Source: Ceratotherium simum simum
Lineage: Eukaryota > Chordata > Mammalia > Perissodactyla > Rhinocerotidae
Assembly: GCF_000283155.1 (NCBI RefSeq)
Contig: NW_004454179.1
Location: forward strand, 5,523,364 to 5,587,363
Direction: 5' to 3'
Length of the DNA stretch: 64,000 nucleotides
A model generated the notes under the pieces. It was not told the origin of the DNA. It did not search any database and saw only the letters and a list, made by a program, of their open reading frames with translations. Of the stretch, positions 1 through 12,749 are shown one piece after another. Made by a program: the position numbers and the translations under genes. Numbering within the stretch: the first letter of the stretch is position 1; every line of letters starts with the position of its first letter.

Positions 1-95
1 TGGCGGGTAGAGGGGATTCTGAGACGTGAGGCAGTCTCTGCCCACAAGCAGCTTCCAGTCGATCAGAAATGAATGAGCGTTTCCACGGGCCTTAC

Positions 96-247
96 CTGGC
101 TACCGTGAGAGTCATGTTGTCCGTGCAGCCCTTGATTTTGTTCTGAGCTTCCAAGTGCGTCATATTGCTGGTATTTTCCCCATCGATGGCTGTGATTACA
201 TCTCCAATACATAAATTAGCTGTGGCAGCCTTACTTCCTGGAGTCAC
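96..247 (-). CDS. PDLIM1: PDLIM1 exon 2 (rest of PDZ domain)
   Basis: This 152-nt internal exon encodes residues 33-82 plus two bases of codon 83. It reads VTPGSKAATANLCIGDVITA and then IDGENTSNMTHLEAQNKIKG, followed by CTDNMTLTVA. This is the second half of the PDZ fold: the helix that flanks the ligand groove and the last beta strands. The acceptor is CAG just above 247 and the donor is GTAAGG starting at 95. The exon starts in phase 0 and ends two bases into a codon. No stop or frameshift is seen. Assignment to PDLIM1 rather than PDLIM2/3/4 rests on the NLCIGDVITAIDGENTSNMTHLEAQ-type signature and on the neighbouring SORBS1 gene. Confidence 0.96.
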
Positions 248-410
248 CTGGATAAAAGGAGAGAGTAGGCTAGTTACCATTCGTCTCCAAGGAAACCAGA
301 GTAAGTTACCACCAGGTTAAGTGTTCACTGATGTGGATCAAAGCATTTAAAAAGGAAAGAGGGCTGAAATCATAAGTTTCAATATTAACAATACTTTACA
401 TTTATGTAAT

Positions 411-660
411 ACATTGTGGTTTACAAAAAGTCCTTTTCTATACACAATCTCATTGGATCCTTAGAACAACCTTGTGAGAAAGGAAGACAAATGTCAGTTC
501 CCATTTTAGACCACGAAGCGAAAGCTTAGAAAGATTTGTGACTTAACCTGGGATCACTCAAACAGCATATTACTATTACTAGTCATCCAACTAGTATATT
601 ACAGAGCCAGGACTCAAATCTTGAACCAGACCCAATGTTCTTCCCACTGAACCTTGCTGC
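411..660 (-). repeat. MIR SINE
   Basis: The plus strand shows the reversed MIR core: a segment like 'cattttagaccacgaagcg', then 'agccaggactcaaatc', ending near an 'ttcccactgaaccttgctg' tail. The copy is diverged and belongs to the ancient mammalian MIR family. Confidence 0.7.
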
Positions 661-2209
661 TTCCTTAAAATAAGTCAATTAGACACACTTAGGGAACATT
701 ACATACAGTAACATCCTATTTCTACTAAAAATCTTAATAATCGACATGTTACTTACATGCAGAAAAAACTGCAACACTGCACACCAAACTGTTCTATTAT
801 ACATTTTTGTAAGGTTTTTGTTTTTTACAATGAGCTTGAATTACCTTGTAGTTAAAAAAAGCAATGAAGAATATTTTAAAATACGGCAGTATAGGTTTAC
901 ACTGGTTCATTTCCTCCCACCTGAGAAGCTGACTCTGATTAGGGTCCTCTGCTACGCGTAGCTGCTTTTCTGCCAGCTAACACTTCTAAACCAGTGGTTC
1001 CAAATTTATGGGCCACCAATGCTTGAGGGAAGCCAGTCGATTACTGCAATGGGTCCTCAAATCCATCTGCCTACTGAGCATTACATGTAGACTGAATAAC
1101 ATCATGCCTCTTACACAGATGTACAACTATTTTCAAGTGAATACAGATGCTGTTGATGAACAAAGTACAAGCTTATTTTGAAGTAGTACTAACCTCAGAA
1201 TAACTTTTTACTATTAGGCATTTTCTAAACCGAAGTACACTAAAAATATTACTATCATCTCAGGGTCAGTCCATGACTTTGACATTAAAGACCTTCCTTG
1301 ATGGGAATTCCAAGCGCCCCAGGAGCAGAGCAGCGGTAACACACCCAGACTCCAGCGCCCAGAGGGTTCTGGCCTCCCCTTGGAGAAGGCCCTTGACTCC
1401 TGGGAGCCAAATGAGGAAGGTCTTGTAAACACCTGGGTGTCTCCTACAGCTGAACCACAGATAAGAGGCCCTTCAAGGCACCATCCAGGACATAAGGCTT
1501 ACGCCCTAAGGTTCTGCATCTGATGCAGTTTTCAGCAGTCAGTGTCCAATCAGCCCTCACCAGACTGAAAACACTGACCCTTTTGAGGAGGCTGGTGTGA
1601 TGCTGCTGTCATGGTCCACGCCCCCCGATCAGCACCCTGACCCCATAAAATAAGGGGAGGGTGACTTGATCCTTGACGTCCCTTCTGGTTCGGACATGCT
1701 ATGACTTTATCAGGCAAAACTCTCCTGGAATGTAGCAGGATGTGGAAACCAGTGCATCTTGACCTCCTAACCTTCCTTTCTGACTTTCCCATCATCTGTT
1801 TACCAAAGATCTGGCCTTTAGAAAAATGAAAGCCCCCTGATCCAAGGTTCAGACCTTCTTCTCATTCAGATACTGGGAAAAGATCTTTCACATAGGCAAA
1901 TGTAGGCTGTGCTCTCCTTGTAGTCAACATTGTGGAGTTAGCCTCTGAGTCACCCAGTATATGCAGTAAAAAACCAATTCCTCTCATTTTCTGCCTGTCT
2001 TCCTGAAAAGACGGATCTGGGGTGACTTCATGTATATTTCGCTTTTTCTAAAGAACAATACAGCCCCCCCTTTTTTAAAAAATGGCCCTAAGCATCACTT
2101 TATGTGGGATTGGCAATGGTTCTGGGTTGGCAAATTCTATCTCCAGGGAGAGCAGCCTGATCAAACCCATTTATCATGACTAAATCTAACAGTGTGAAAG
2201 AATCCCTTT

Positions 2210-2690
2210 AGAATTAAATCCAAAATCATTGACACGGTCCCTAAAGACTGTGCCTCCCTCCTCACCCTCATCATGCCATCCCACCACTAAGTTCTAGCTA
2301 CAAGGGCCTTCCTTACTTCTTTCCCACCTCAGGGCCTTAGCACCTGCTGTAACCGCTCCCTGATTAACTTCTCATCCTTCAGGTGTCAGCTGAAATGACC
2401 CTTCTGAGAGAGGCCTTCCCTGACTGCCAATCTAAGTTAGATCCCCCTGTCGTCCTTTTAATACATTCTGTTCTTCTACTTCTTCATGGTAGAAGAAGTG
2501 GTACTCGTCACGTTAGGTTTGTAAATCTATTTTGTGGGTTTGTTTATTTAATGTTTTGAGAGCCTACAAAACAGTAAGGTGTTTGAGCACAGGATTTTGT
2601 CTGCCTTTTGCGCCGTGGTATCCCCAGTGCCTAGCACAGTGACTGGTACACAGTAGTTGCTCAATAAATATTTGTCCAATGAGTGATTGA
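2210..2690 (+). repeat. L2 LINE, 3' end
   Basis: The order of segments is typical of the L2 3' end. It has 'cctcagggccttagcacctg', then 'tcatccttcaggtgtcagct', then 'gagaggccttccctgactgc', and closes with 'ccccagtgcctagcacagtg' and 'caataaatatttgtc'. It is a non-coding remnant. Confidence 0.85.
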
Positions 2691-3261
2691 GTCTAAAATA
2701 TCTAGCGTTGTTAAATATGTAATCATGCTTTTAGCCTTTAAAAATGCTTTAAAAGCCTTTTCATTTTAGCCTTTAAAAATGACTTTTTCAAAAGAAATCA
2801 AATAATCATTTCCCTCAACATCGCTATCCTGGAATGTGACCACTCACAAAACTAAAATGATGAGAGGGCGGGGGTGGGGGAGGCTTGCGAAAGTGAAAAT
2901 AGAAGTTTCTTTTTACTTTCATATGCTCAGCCACTAAGAACTCTGGAATTTCCAGCATTTGGTTCACACTGTCTTGAGGGAGAGGCATTTCTGCTCACTA
3001 CATCCCGACAGGCCCTGGACAAGCTAGAACCAGTCTTAAGAGTCCTAAGCCTGAGTAATCAAGGCCTGGCCATCCTATCATTCGCTCTGATTTTTTTTTT
3101 AAGTCAAACTGATGGGAAGCCAAAGGAAATCTCGGAAAGTTACAAGACAAGATCATCAGATGGGACTCGGATGGAATCACATATAAACAGATCAAGTTCA
3201 CATTCTTTTATGTGCTATTTTTGAAAAAACAAAACAAATTTAAACAAATTATGGAATCTTT

Positions 3262-3480
3262 TATAAAGCCCTTTCACATACAGTCTCCTATTTGAGATAA
3301 TGATAATGACGACCTCACCACCAACACATAACTACACAGATGAGGACACTAAGACTCAGAGGAGTTGTGACTGATGCAAGTTCACACAGCTCAAGGCTTG
3401 AGCCTGAACTTGAAACCATATCCTCTCATTCCAAATTCCATTCCCTTTCTGCTTTACCACAATGCCACATGCAGAGGCTC
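3262..3480 (-). repeat. MIR SINE
   Basis: Reversed MIR core with 'cagatgaggacactaagact', 'agttcacacagctcaagg' and a final 'gaacttgaaaccatatcc'. Diverged and non-coding. Confidence 0.65.
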
Positions 3481-3794
3481 CAAACCCAACTGCCAGAGCC
3501 AAAGGAAAATCCAGAATTAAGGAGACTCATCTGCTATGGCCTTCTACACAAGGAACTGGAGTGTCACAAACTCCTGCCACCACTTGGGTGCCTCCCCACC
3601 ACAGGACAATCATCTCCATTGCTCTATACTGAGCTGGGGACCAGCAACCCCATCCCTTATAAAATACCCAAATCATAACAGGGAACTGCAAAGGGCTTCA
3701 GGAGAGAAGGCCTGTGCCTCCAACACTGGTTAGTTCCCATCTTGAACGGTGGACTCCATCCTTACTACACACTAACTATTCATCACAATCATAA

Positions 3795-4035
3795 CAATAG
3801 CCATCAGTTAAGGAGTGCTTATTAAATGCCAAGCACAGTTGACGTGTTTGACATGGGTTAATTTACCAATCCTTATGTGATGCTATCAGGTAACCAACAT
3901 TATTTGCATCATTGCAGATGAGGAAATGGAGGAACTGGGGTTAAGCAGTTTGCCTGAGGTTTACACAGCTGGTGAGTACCAGGCTGTGGGGCTCCAGAGT
4001 CCGTCCACTTAACCCAGTATACCACACTATCTATT
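3795..4035 (-). repeat. MIR SINE
   Basis: Reversed MIR with 'gcagatgaggaaatggagga', 'tttacacagctggtgagtac' and 'ctccagagtccgtccactta'. The 3' tail is represented by 'ttattaaatgccaagcacag'. Confidence 0.75.
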
Positions 4036-4689
4036 CTAATTTCTTCCTGACCATCAAATTCCATCAGAGCTAGCTCATAATGGAGTCAGCTTCAATTTCT
4101 AAAAAAGAAATCCTATATTCTCATCCAAAGACCCATTAGTTTGATGGACATCCTCAAAAATTCTCTTCCGGCTTTCTTCCCCAGAGACCATACAACTCGA
4201 TCACACAACTCTTGCTGCATGAGAATAAATGAGGTTAGCCACAACAATTTCCACTAATGAACAACCTGCCATTTTCTGCAGAATTCACTCATGTCTTCCT
4301 CACTCTTTGGCCTCCCAAGGCAGACACTTTGCTCAGAGGCCAACCCGTACATCCACCCTATACTGCAAGTTCCTAATGGATCTTTAAAGCTTACGCATTG
4401 CTGCCAGATTCCTGAGCACATAAGAAGGTTTTGAAGAGTTTAATTTCACTTCTAAAAGGTGCACAATAGGACAATGATGTAGCTCTCCCACTTTCTTCAA
4501 CTTATATCTAAATAACTAAATATTGCTATTATACAGAACTGGATGCCTACCCACTGGCCATGACACATGAAAGATAACCTTCCTCCTCTGTGATAATGGC
4601 AAGTTTCTATTTTATCCCTCCTCTGTTCCCTCCTTCTCTCTCTCATTTATTCATTCATCAGACAGTCATTCCGTAAGTACATTCTGAAA

Positions 4690-4925
4690 GACAGTGTAGC
4701 TTGTTGTGTCTTCTGAAGTCAGATGGCCAGGGTTCAAGTCCTATCTCTGCCACTTGTAAGCTTGTAAGTGTTCAAGTCCTATATCTATCCTTGGGTGGGG
4801 TATTTCACCTCTACGTGTCTCACTCTTCTCATCTGTGAAACAGAGATGATAACAGTCCTGACACCAGAAGGCTGTAGTGAGGATTACATGAGATGATTCA
4901 GGCAGAGCACAGTATGGAGCTCTAG
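4690..4925 (+). repeat. MIR SINE
   Basis: Sense MIR with the tRNA-like 5' part ('gggttcaagtcctatctctg'), then 'cttctcatctgtgaaacaga' and 'gtgaggattacatgagatga'. An internal piece containing 'gttcaagtcctat' is repeated at about 4,733-4,745 and 4,770-4,782. Confidence 0.75.
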
Positions 4926-4929
4926 AAAT

Positions 4930-5345
4930 GTGAGCTATTGTTTGTAGATTCCAGGAACCACCCAAGGCACTGAAATACAGATGTGAAAAGGATGGTGCCT
5001 GCCATCAAGGAGCTCACAATCTCCAGGGGCAGACAGGCATGTACAACAGCTGATGAGTGCTGTGCTAGAAGCAAGCAAAGAGGCAAGGGGAGCCTAAAGG
5101 TAGAATCAGAGAAGACTCTCAGGAGGAGGCGTTGCTTAACACCATGCAAAAGTACTACAGGAGGCGTGAATGAGCATGCCAAGTTACAGGAACAGCATGT
5201 GGACTGGCATGGATGAAACACAGGAAGCGAAGAGAGAGGAAGGGGATGAGGCTGGAGATGTAAACACAGACCAGGCTGTAAGAACCCTGTTATTTTCCTT
5301 CTGAGAAGATTGTACTTTATCTGGAAAACAATGGGGAACAACAAA
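4930..5345 (-). repeat. L2 LINE fragment
   Basis: The segment resembles the antisense of the L2 3' half: 'tcaaggagctcacaatctcc' followed by a purine-rich stretch and 'tgtactttatctggaaaaca'. Short minus-strand open frames here are remnants, not genes. Confidence 0.55.
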
Positions 5346-6469
5346 GGAACTTAAACACAGTATCTGACTCGACCGTCCAGTTACTGCCAAGAAATAACCA
5401 CTGAGCCTTAGTTCTGCGGAGATTAAGGTGACTGTATTTGACAGATGCTCTCATAATGACAGTTCAAAGAAGCAGACCCATTCAAGGGGTCACCCATTCA
5501 GCCCCTAGGCCAGCCATTCTGAGGCTGCTTTCCCCCAGTGGACCTTTCAAAAGGCAGTTCCACTTAAATTTACATGTTCTGTTGACAGCTAGACGGGGTT
5601 CCTTTAACTCCCTATGCTCAAGATAGAAAGCTGGAGGCCCATGAAATGAATCCAGCCCATGATTTTGTTTTCGTTTTTTTTTTATTTAAATTACTTGCCA
5701 ATATTTAGGTATTGGTAAATTTCACACAAAACCTAGAGTCTCAGCTTCTTGTGAAAAATCAGAAAATCTGGCAATTCTGGACCTACATGCCCATACGGCA
5801 ACAATCAGCACCAGCTGTCTAGATGAGGTATATGCTCTCCATTTAGCCACAGCCCCCACTACACTGTATTGCCCCCAACACAGAAACCTAGTACCAGCTG
5901 CCATTTATCATCATTTGTGCAGCTATTAATTTAATTTTCTTACTACCTCAACCTTGAGTCAAAACTTTTTATGTTGCCTCCTGACCCCTTCATATAAACA
6001 TGTTTGTGACCACTGGATTAGTTAAAAAGTTACATAAAGTAAAATTATATATAGAAATGTTTTATGATTATCATTATGAGACACCCTGGCTTGCCTTGGA
6101 CAGTAAACTATTTTCCCAGCTTAATTTTCAAAAGCATCCCATTTCACTCTCAAGAGTGTTCCAGTCTGGATGATAAATTGTATTGTCATCCTTTTGACAA
6201 ACACAGGGATTTTAACCAAATACTTGTCAAACAGTTTAAACAGTTCAAACAGTTCGGATGCAGAGCTTTATTTTGCCTAAGGGAAAAATTGTATCTATTC
6301 AGAAGGTTCTCTGACTTTGACCTATGCACAGGAATACAGGTCAGTTTACTGAATGTTCACAGAACATTGTTAACCTTGCCCCCTAGAATTGGCATCTAGA
6401 CCTCAGGCCAGAAATTGACCCAGCTCACCAATAACTCAGAGGAAAACTCTAATATTTGCAAGGATGAGG

Positions 6470-6655
6470 CAATGGTTCCCAAACAGGTTGGTCATCAGCT
6501 CCCATGGGGGTTTTAAAAATACAAATAAATTTCCACACCCCACCTCAGATCTACCAAAGAGGGTCCACACAGTAGGACCCAGGAATCTATAGCTTTTTTG
6601 AAGCTTCACAGAAAATTCTGATGTTCACTAGGTTTGGAAACATCAAGGAAGATGT
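6470..6655. mobile_element. MER5-like hAT element remnant
   Basis: Starts 'aatggttcccaaacaggttg' and ends near 'aggtttggaaacatc', with a central 'aggacccaggaatctatag'. The layout matches the MER5/Charlie type of short non-autonomous hAT transposon, but the copy is diverged. Confidence 0.5.
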
Positions 6656-7812
6656 TGACTATCCTTTTCCCTGAAATGAAGTTAAGTCATTAGGTAAACA
6701 AAAAATATTTAGACTCTAAAATTTCAGCTCCTCCAGAAGTAACTTCAAGGGCTTACTCTCCTATTAGAGTACGCAGAAGGCCCTTGAAAGAAAGGTCTAT
6801 TAAAATAATATTTCTCTATCTCTTACCAAAACAGAGTGAAAGAAACACAGCCCCTATAATGTTGGTCAACATCCTTGAAGGTGCTGTGCAAATGGACTAC
6901 TGTAGAAGTAACTTCATCGCAGATGTCTAAATAACTCAACATGGTTCTATTTTGCCTTGGCCAGAAAACTCACAGTGAACTGTAGTGTGCAATTACAGAC
7001 ATCACCTGATTTAAAAGTCCTGGCACATCTCCGTTTCCTCTTCTACGTTCCAATTTTTTGTTACATCTTATTATGTATGTTCTTGTGTTTTAAATATTGT
7101 AAATATGTGTTTTGGTGTTGTAAATCACCTTAAATCCTTCTTACAAGTAGGTGAGACAGTATAAATAATGATAGTTATAATTCAGCATTATACAAAACAA
7201 GACTGGAATACAGAAATTTGGAATTCAGGTTCAATCTCAGTCCCATGTGCCATTAGGGACAAATCTCCATTGAACTAATGGCTGTGTCAAAATATTTAGG
7301 TATAAACTGAAAAGATTCTAAGCTGGAGAAAAAAGCAGGACCCAGCCCTGCAGTATGCCATTTAGATGTGGAATTTGAACTCTCTTGAGTCAGACTTCTG
7401 ACTCAATCTGTTTGTGGGCCCAAGCTATGTATGGCACAGACTTTGAGGCCACAGAAGCTGTATGAGCTTATGCATGGCCTGAAAAACCCAAGAATGTTTC
7501 CAAATGTTCTTGGTTAGTCTATAACCATTTTCTCAAGGAAATGAGGCAATAAAGTAGGGTTCAGGTACTTGTAGATGAGTTGTGCCTTAATCCAGCTTCA
7601 CCTCACGATCAGTGCAAAAGGAAGCCATTAACGCTAAAGGGTGGCAGTTCAAAGAGACTTATTGCTCTCTTTGTCTGAAAGACCAACCACCATTTCTCAG
7701 GTGGGAATATATTAAAAAGCAGGTAGCAAAATAGAATTCCCTCATTTATCAAGAAGTCATTGAGTCTGTCAAAAGTTTCCATACAAGCCCCTGCGTACCT
7801 CTTGTGCTTTTA

Positions 7813-8070
7813 TTTATTTATTTATTTTTTGTGAGGAGGACCAGCCCTGAGCTAACATCCAATGCCAATTCTCCTCTTTTTTTTTGCTGAGGAAGACTGG
7901 CCCTGGGCTAACATCCATGCCCATCTTCCTCAACTTTATATGGGAGGCTGCCACAGCATGGCTTATCAAGCGGTGCGTCAGTGCGTGCCTGGGATATGAA
8001 CCGGCACACCCCGGGCCGCCACAGCGGAGCGCGCACACCTAACCCCTTGCACCACCAGGCCGGCCCCCAC
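7813..8070 (-). repeat. ERE-type tRNA SINE
   Basis: Perissodactyl equine repetitive element in reverse: a T-rich tail at 7,813-7,830, 'gctgaggaagactggccctg', and the tRNA-like head ending in 'caccaccaggccggccccc'. It is flanked by a 12-bp target-site duplication, cttgtgctttta, at 7,801-7,812 and 8,071-8,082. Several minus-strand open frames here are translations of the SINE and not genes. Confidence 0.95.
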
Positions 8071-8109
8071 CTTGTGCTTTTAAACAGCTCCAACAACTAC
8101 CACTCATAC

Positions 8110-8300
8110 CCAAAGCCTAACCATTCACTAAACATATAACCTTAGGCAGGTTCCTCTCAATGACTCAAATGAAATTTATAATAGTATCAACCTCATTAGG
8201 TTATTGGAAGGATTAAATGAGATTACATTTGTAATGAGTTTAGAACAATGTCTGGCACATAAAAAGCACTGAATACATAGTAGCTGCCATTATTATTTTT
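8110..8300 (+). repeat. MIR SINE
   Basis: Sense MIR 3' half with 'aacctcattaggttattgga', 'aggattaaatgagattacat' and 'tagaacaatgtctggcacat'. Confidence 0.65.
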
Positions 8301-8304
8301 TTAA

Positions 8305-8530
8305 TAGTACCACTGTACCCTGATGCCTCCTATACGTTAGCCATAGTGCTAGGCTCTCTCTATACATAATCTTAATCCTCACCACAACCCTTGAAGACAA
8401 GCATTAGTATTCTCACTTTACAAATGAGGGCACTGAGGTTTCAGGAGCTAACCCTACTCGAGGACACAGCTAACAAATGGACAAGACAGGGTTTGAACCC
8501 AGATCAGGCTGATAACAAGACTGCATTTTC
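8305..8530 (-). repeat. MIR SINE
   Basis: Reversed MIR: 'cttaatcctcaccacaaccc', 'tttacaaatgagggcactga', 'gggtttgaacccagatcagg'. It lies tail to tail with the sense MIR just before it. Confidence 0.75.
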
Positions 8531-8789
8531 CCACAACATCAAGATGTCTTTAACTTTTTATTTGCTGCAGTAAAAATAATACAGAAAGTACAAAGCAATG
8601 ACTTCTAAATAGTTCACCAGGATATAGTAATTTGATTTTTAAAATGCTTTAAAATGTGAATAGGAAAAAGTCTGGAAAGTTTTGCAGCAAATTGTTAATG
8701 TTTACCACTGGGAAGTAAGACTTGGGAAGACTTTTACCTCATGCTTTCCACATTTTTGTATTACTTGATCTTTTATAACAAGCATGAGG

Positions 8790-9440
8790 GATTTTATATA
8801 AACTTTTTTATTAAAGTATAACACATACAGAAAAGTATACAAATCATTAATATATAGCTGGATGGATTCTCATACAGACAGCACACCCACGGAACCAGCC
8901 CCAAATAAAAAAACAGAACATTACGCATACTTCCGAAGCCCCCTCGTCCCTTGTTCCCGTGACTAACTTCCTGGCAAACGTTACCAGGATCCTGACTTCT
9001 AACACTATACGTTAATTTTGTCTGATTAATTTTATATAACTGGAATCACCTACTACTTACCCTTTTACATCTGGCTTCCTTCCTTCAACATCGTGTGTTT
9101 GTGTTTGTGTGTGTGTGCACGCGCGCGTGTGCGTCTGTCTCATCCATGTCATTGTGCATAGTTGTAAATCCTTCATTCTCATTGCTGTGGTGTTTTATAT
9201 CATATAACTATACCACCATTTATTCATCCATTCTACTGTTGTTAGACATTTGAATGGCTTTGCATTTGGGGCTACTGTGAATAGTGATGCTTTGAAAATT
9301 CTTGACGTGGCTTTTGGTGCCCATGTGGACACATTTCTATTGAGTATTTAACTAGGAGAACTGTTAGGTCACAGGTATGGGTATGTTCAGCTTGAGAAGC
9401 ATGAGTATTTTTTTATAAATTTTTTTAAAAACAAATGGAT
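8790..9440 (-). repeat. L1M LINE fragment
   Basis: Antisense 3' part of an old L1: 'ttattaaagtataacacata', 'ccgaagccccctcgtccctt', 'tataactggaatcacctact', 'tttggggctactgtgaatag' and 'tattgagtatttaactagga'. It contains a TG/CG dinucleotide run at 9,092-9,134. Confidence 0.75.
9107..9134. repeat. TG/CG dinucleotide run
   Basis: 28 bases of strict purine-pyrimidine alternation: TG repeats passing through CACGCGCGCG into GTGTGCGT, inside the L1M fragment. Confidence 0.9.
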
Positions 9441-10314
9441 GTAAACTGTTGCTGCATCATCCGAATTTAATCTATCTATATGCATTTTAGACATCTTTAT
9501 CTTATATATATCATACCTATGTCTTTATTGTCTGATTTGATATGATATGAGTAGTCATGTCTATAAAATTCAGGCCCTGAGTCCTTGGTCAATAACCTGG
9601 CCTCCTACAAAACCAGAGTGTTCTTCAGAAAATCATGTTTAATGTTTACAGCACTTACCAAGAAGGCAGTGCACTACACACATGAAAATACACCACAGAG
9701 CTCAGTTACGGAGAAGCATTCCAGCTAACCCCCAATGAGGCTAATAATAATATCAACAATCATACAGGGTGCTAAGTGTCATACAGAAATTACTTTTGTC
9801 TTAGGTTTTCATGGGTATATTTCATTTTGGACTTGGCTTGGCTGCCACTTCCCAGGCCCATCACTGGCTGGGCAAGGTGGATCTGTGCACTACCTGGTCA
9901 TCTTCATTTGCCACAAAACTGCCCCCAAATCCCCTCGTAGCCACCCAGGCAGGCTTTACTCTGGCCAGTCCTTCAACTCCTCTGCTCTTCTGTTCTTCAC
10001 TGTCCATATGGACATGGAATCCCATATGGACTGTTAATTGTCCCAGGTGGGGCCATGGCTTCTGGCTTTGCAGAAAGAACAGGGAGGGGAGGTGCTGCTC
10101 TGTGGGATGCTCTGAGCTCCAGGAGCACTCGGGCTGAGGCCACAAAGCAGCTGGAAGACCACCCACCCAACCCTCAGGGGCACAAGAGGCTCTGGAGTGA
10201 GGAACCCAGGAGGGTCCTACCCTTCATGTTGACGCCTGCACCATTACCATTTCTCACAGCTGTGTGCTGGGTAACACTATTACCAATGAAATATTGACAG
10301 TTACGGCTTAACAG

Positions 10315-10500
10315 CAGGCAGAATATAATGGTTAAAGCTGGTCTGGGAGTCAGTCTGCCAGGCTTCAAATCCTAGCTCTGCAATTTCCTGTGTCCTGTGT
10401 CCCTGTGTCACGGGTTGTGGCAAGTACAGAAGAAGATAATGCAAGTGCACTAGCAGAGAGTAGGCATTTGAAAAATGTTTGCCGCTATTAAAATATTATC
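10315..10500 (+). repeat. MIR SINE
   Basis: Starts with 'aatggttaaagctggtctgg' and 'ggcttcaaatcctagctctg', and ends in 'gtaggcatttgaaaaatgtt'. The middle portion is shortened compared with a full MIR. Confidence 0.7.
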
Positions 10501-10501
10501 A

Positions 10502-10755
10502 TGACATAGAGATTAAAGCCATGGGCTTTGGAGCCAGACTGCTCAGCCAAATTCCAGCTCGGTCACTCACCACTATAAGATGTGGGCAAAGTACTCAATG
10601 TTTCCATGCCTCAATTTCCTCATCTGTAAAATGGGCATCTTAACTGTATCGACCTCACAAGATACTTGTGAGGATTACTGAGAGAATATATTAAGCGCTT
10701 AGAACACTTAAAGGCATATAAAAAGTCCTATATACATTTTAACTATGGTCATTAT
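10502..10755 (+). repeat. MIR SINE, near full length
   Basis: Well preserved sense MIR: 'agattaaagccatgggcttt', 'gagccagactgctcagccaa', 'tcctcatctgtaaaatgggc' and 'gtgaggattactgagagaat'. It sits directly behind another MIR in the same orientation. Confidence 0.85.
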
Positions 10756-11241
10756 CTCAAGCCAATAAAAAAATATTTCTCACATAAATCTTTCAAGTGT
10801 AAACAGAGGCACTTGTGAATAACACAAGAGTCAGCTGGGCACAGATATTCACAGATGAATAACAAAACACAAATTCATCTGAAAACATTTCTGAATTCAT
10901 AATATGTTTTCTCAATCAACTCATGGTTGAATGTACAACTAACTCCATATGAGACGCTAGGACGCTTTTCAACAATAAAAAAGTGGGCCCTCCTATTCAA
11001 AGGGTACAAAACCATTGGTCTGCTTGTTTATTATTTTATTTTATCTTTACAAAGAACTGAACCCCACAGAAGGCACGTGACTTGCCCAGGGTCTCCCAGT
11101 GTGGTACTCAGGACAGGAGCTCAGCTTGAGTCCCTGCCCTTGACACTTTACCAGGCATCATACAGAAGTTCTGGCAACTTCCCCAGGCTTTCCTCTGAGA
11201 CATACTGGAAGTCAAATCATCCTTTAAAAATTAATTTTCTG

Positions 11242-11490
11242 GGGCCAGCCCAGTGGTGTGGTGGTTAAGTTGGCACGCTCCACTTCAGTGGCCCAGCGTT
11301 CACAGGTTCAGATCCCAGGTGCGGACCCACGCACCACTCATCAAGCCATGCTGCGGCAGGCATCCCACATATAAAAAAAAAGTAGAGGAAGATGAGCAAG
11401 GATATTAGCCCAGGGCCAATCTTCCTCAGCAAAAAGAGGAGGATCGGCAATAGATGTTAGTTCAAGGCTAATCTTCCTCACAAAAAAAAA
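11242..11490 (+). repeat. ERE-type tRNA SINE
   Basis: Sense ERE: begins 'gggccagcccagtggtgtgg', continues with 'ggttcagatcccaggtgcgg' and the 'ccaatcttcctcagc' motif, and ends in a poly(A) run at 11,482-11,494. A target-site duplication of about 15 bp (aaaattaattttctg) flanks it at about 11,227-11,241 and 11,491-11,505. Confidence 0.95.
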
Positions 11491-12749
11491 AAAATTAATT
11501 TTCTGACATTGCCACTTTTGCTCATTTTTAACCAGTCTCTACGCTTTCCTTTACAAAGAAGTTAAAAAGTAGTTCAGTCAATGAAAAATTATGTAAATTC
11601 AAACAAATTACCTAGCCTATGGGCACCTGAGCTTCCTTCTGTACAAGGCAAAGAATATGGCCTTTCCTCTCCTCCGTGGAGCAATGGCAAGGCCCAGCCT
11701 ACGGAATGTGACAGCTTGGAAGCCAGTCCCAGCCTAGTCCCTGCACAAGAGCAATTCCTTGGTGCTCTTCCCAGTCCTGAGCAGCCTAGGAGAGTGTGAC
11801 CTCAGTGGTTAGATGATCATCTCCTCTCAGTCATCAGCCAGGCTGCCATACCTAAAAGCCATTCTTCTCCCCTCTCTCCTCCTCAAACACAAACCAGCAA
11901 GGTTGGATCCCAGGGGCTGGGGAAGGGGGAGAGTGTCTGGTTAGAGGCTCATCACATGCTTGGTGAATTTCACGCCAGTAGGCTCAAAGGATTCACTTAT
12001 ATGCTGTTCATCCCCTTTGATTCATCCTCTTCCTTTTCTCTCCTTAGATCAGCTGTGATCAGCTGGAGTAGCTAATATGTCCCAGGTGATCGATTTCACA
12101 GAACTAGGGAGTGCAGAGCAAGGGCAATTAATGCATAATGAGCCTTTATGAACATTTCTTGCTTTTCATAATCTGACAGACAAGTCCTGCTCTTTCCACC
12201 TTAAGGACATGATGTAAACCTACTTGAGTCTGGAAACAACACTCTCACACATCAGAAAAGACCCTCTGGCTACAGACTATCCATTTCTAAGCACCCCGTA
12301 GGATATCTGAGCAAAGGGCACCAGCATTCGCCATAAAACCACGCTGCTCTTAGCAAAGGCTGCCCAGGCACTCAAGAAGCACAGCAGCAGCTCCTCCCAC
12401 CAAGAGCATCCCCTTATCTCTGGCCCCACCCCTTCCTGTCTTTTGTCAGTTGCTGGGAGAGAAAAACAGTCAATATAAACTGAGCAGCAATTTGGGCCTG
12501 GGTGTGGATTCTCTGAAGGCTTCCCTTGAAAGCAACTAGAGGAAATAAGAAACTGACATGGAAAAAAAAGCAAGGAGATAGACAACTCCTCTATTTAGAG
12601 GAGTTGATTTGGAGATCAACTAGATAGATTTGGAGCAGGAACCGACAGAAAAAAATCTCAGCGGACAGTGGCAAATGTGTGGCTGGATCATCAGGGAATC
12701 CAAGGTAGAGGGCTTAAATGAGAAAGAGGGAAAAGGAAGAAAGCTAGTT

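Noticed and set aside
7814..8096. Minus-strand frames with repeated-looking protein (GGPGCAGSYPRHA type)
   Set aside because: They are translations of an ERE SINE. Similar frames recur in the ERE at 62,649-62,988.
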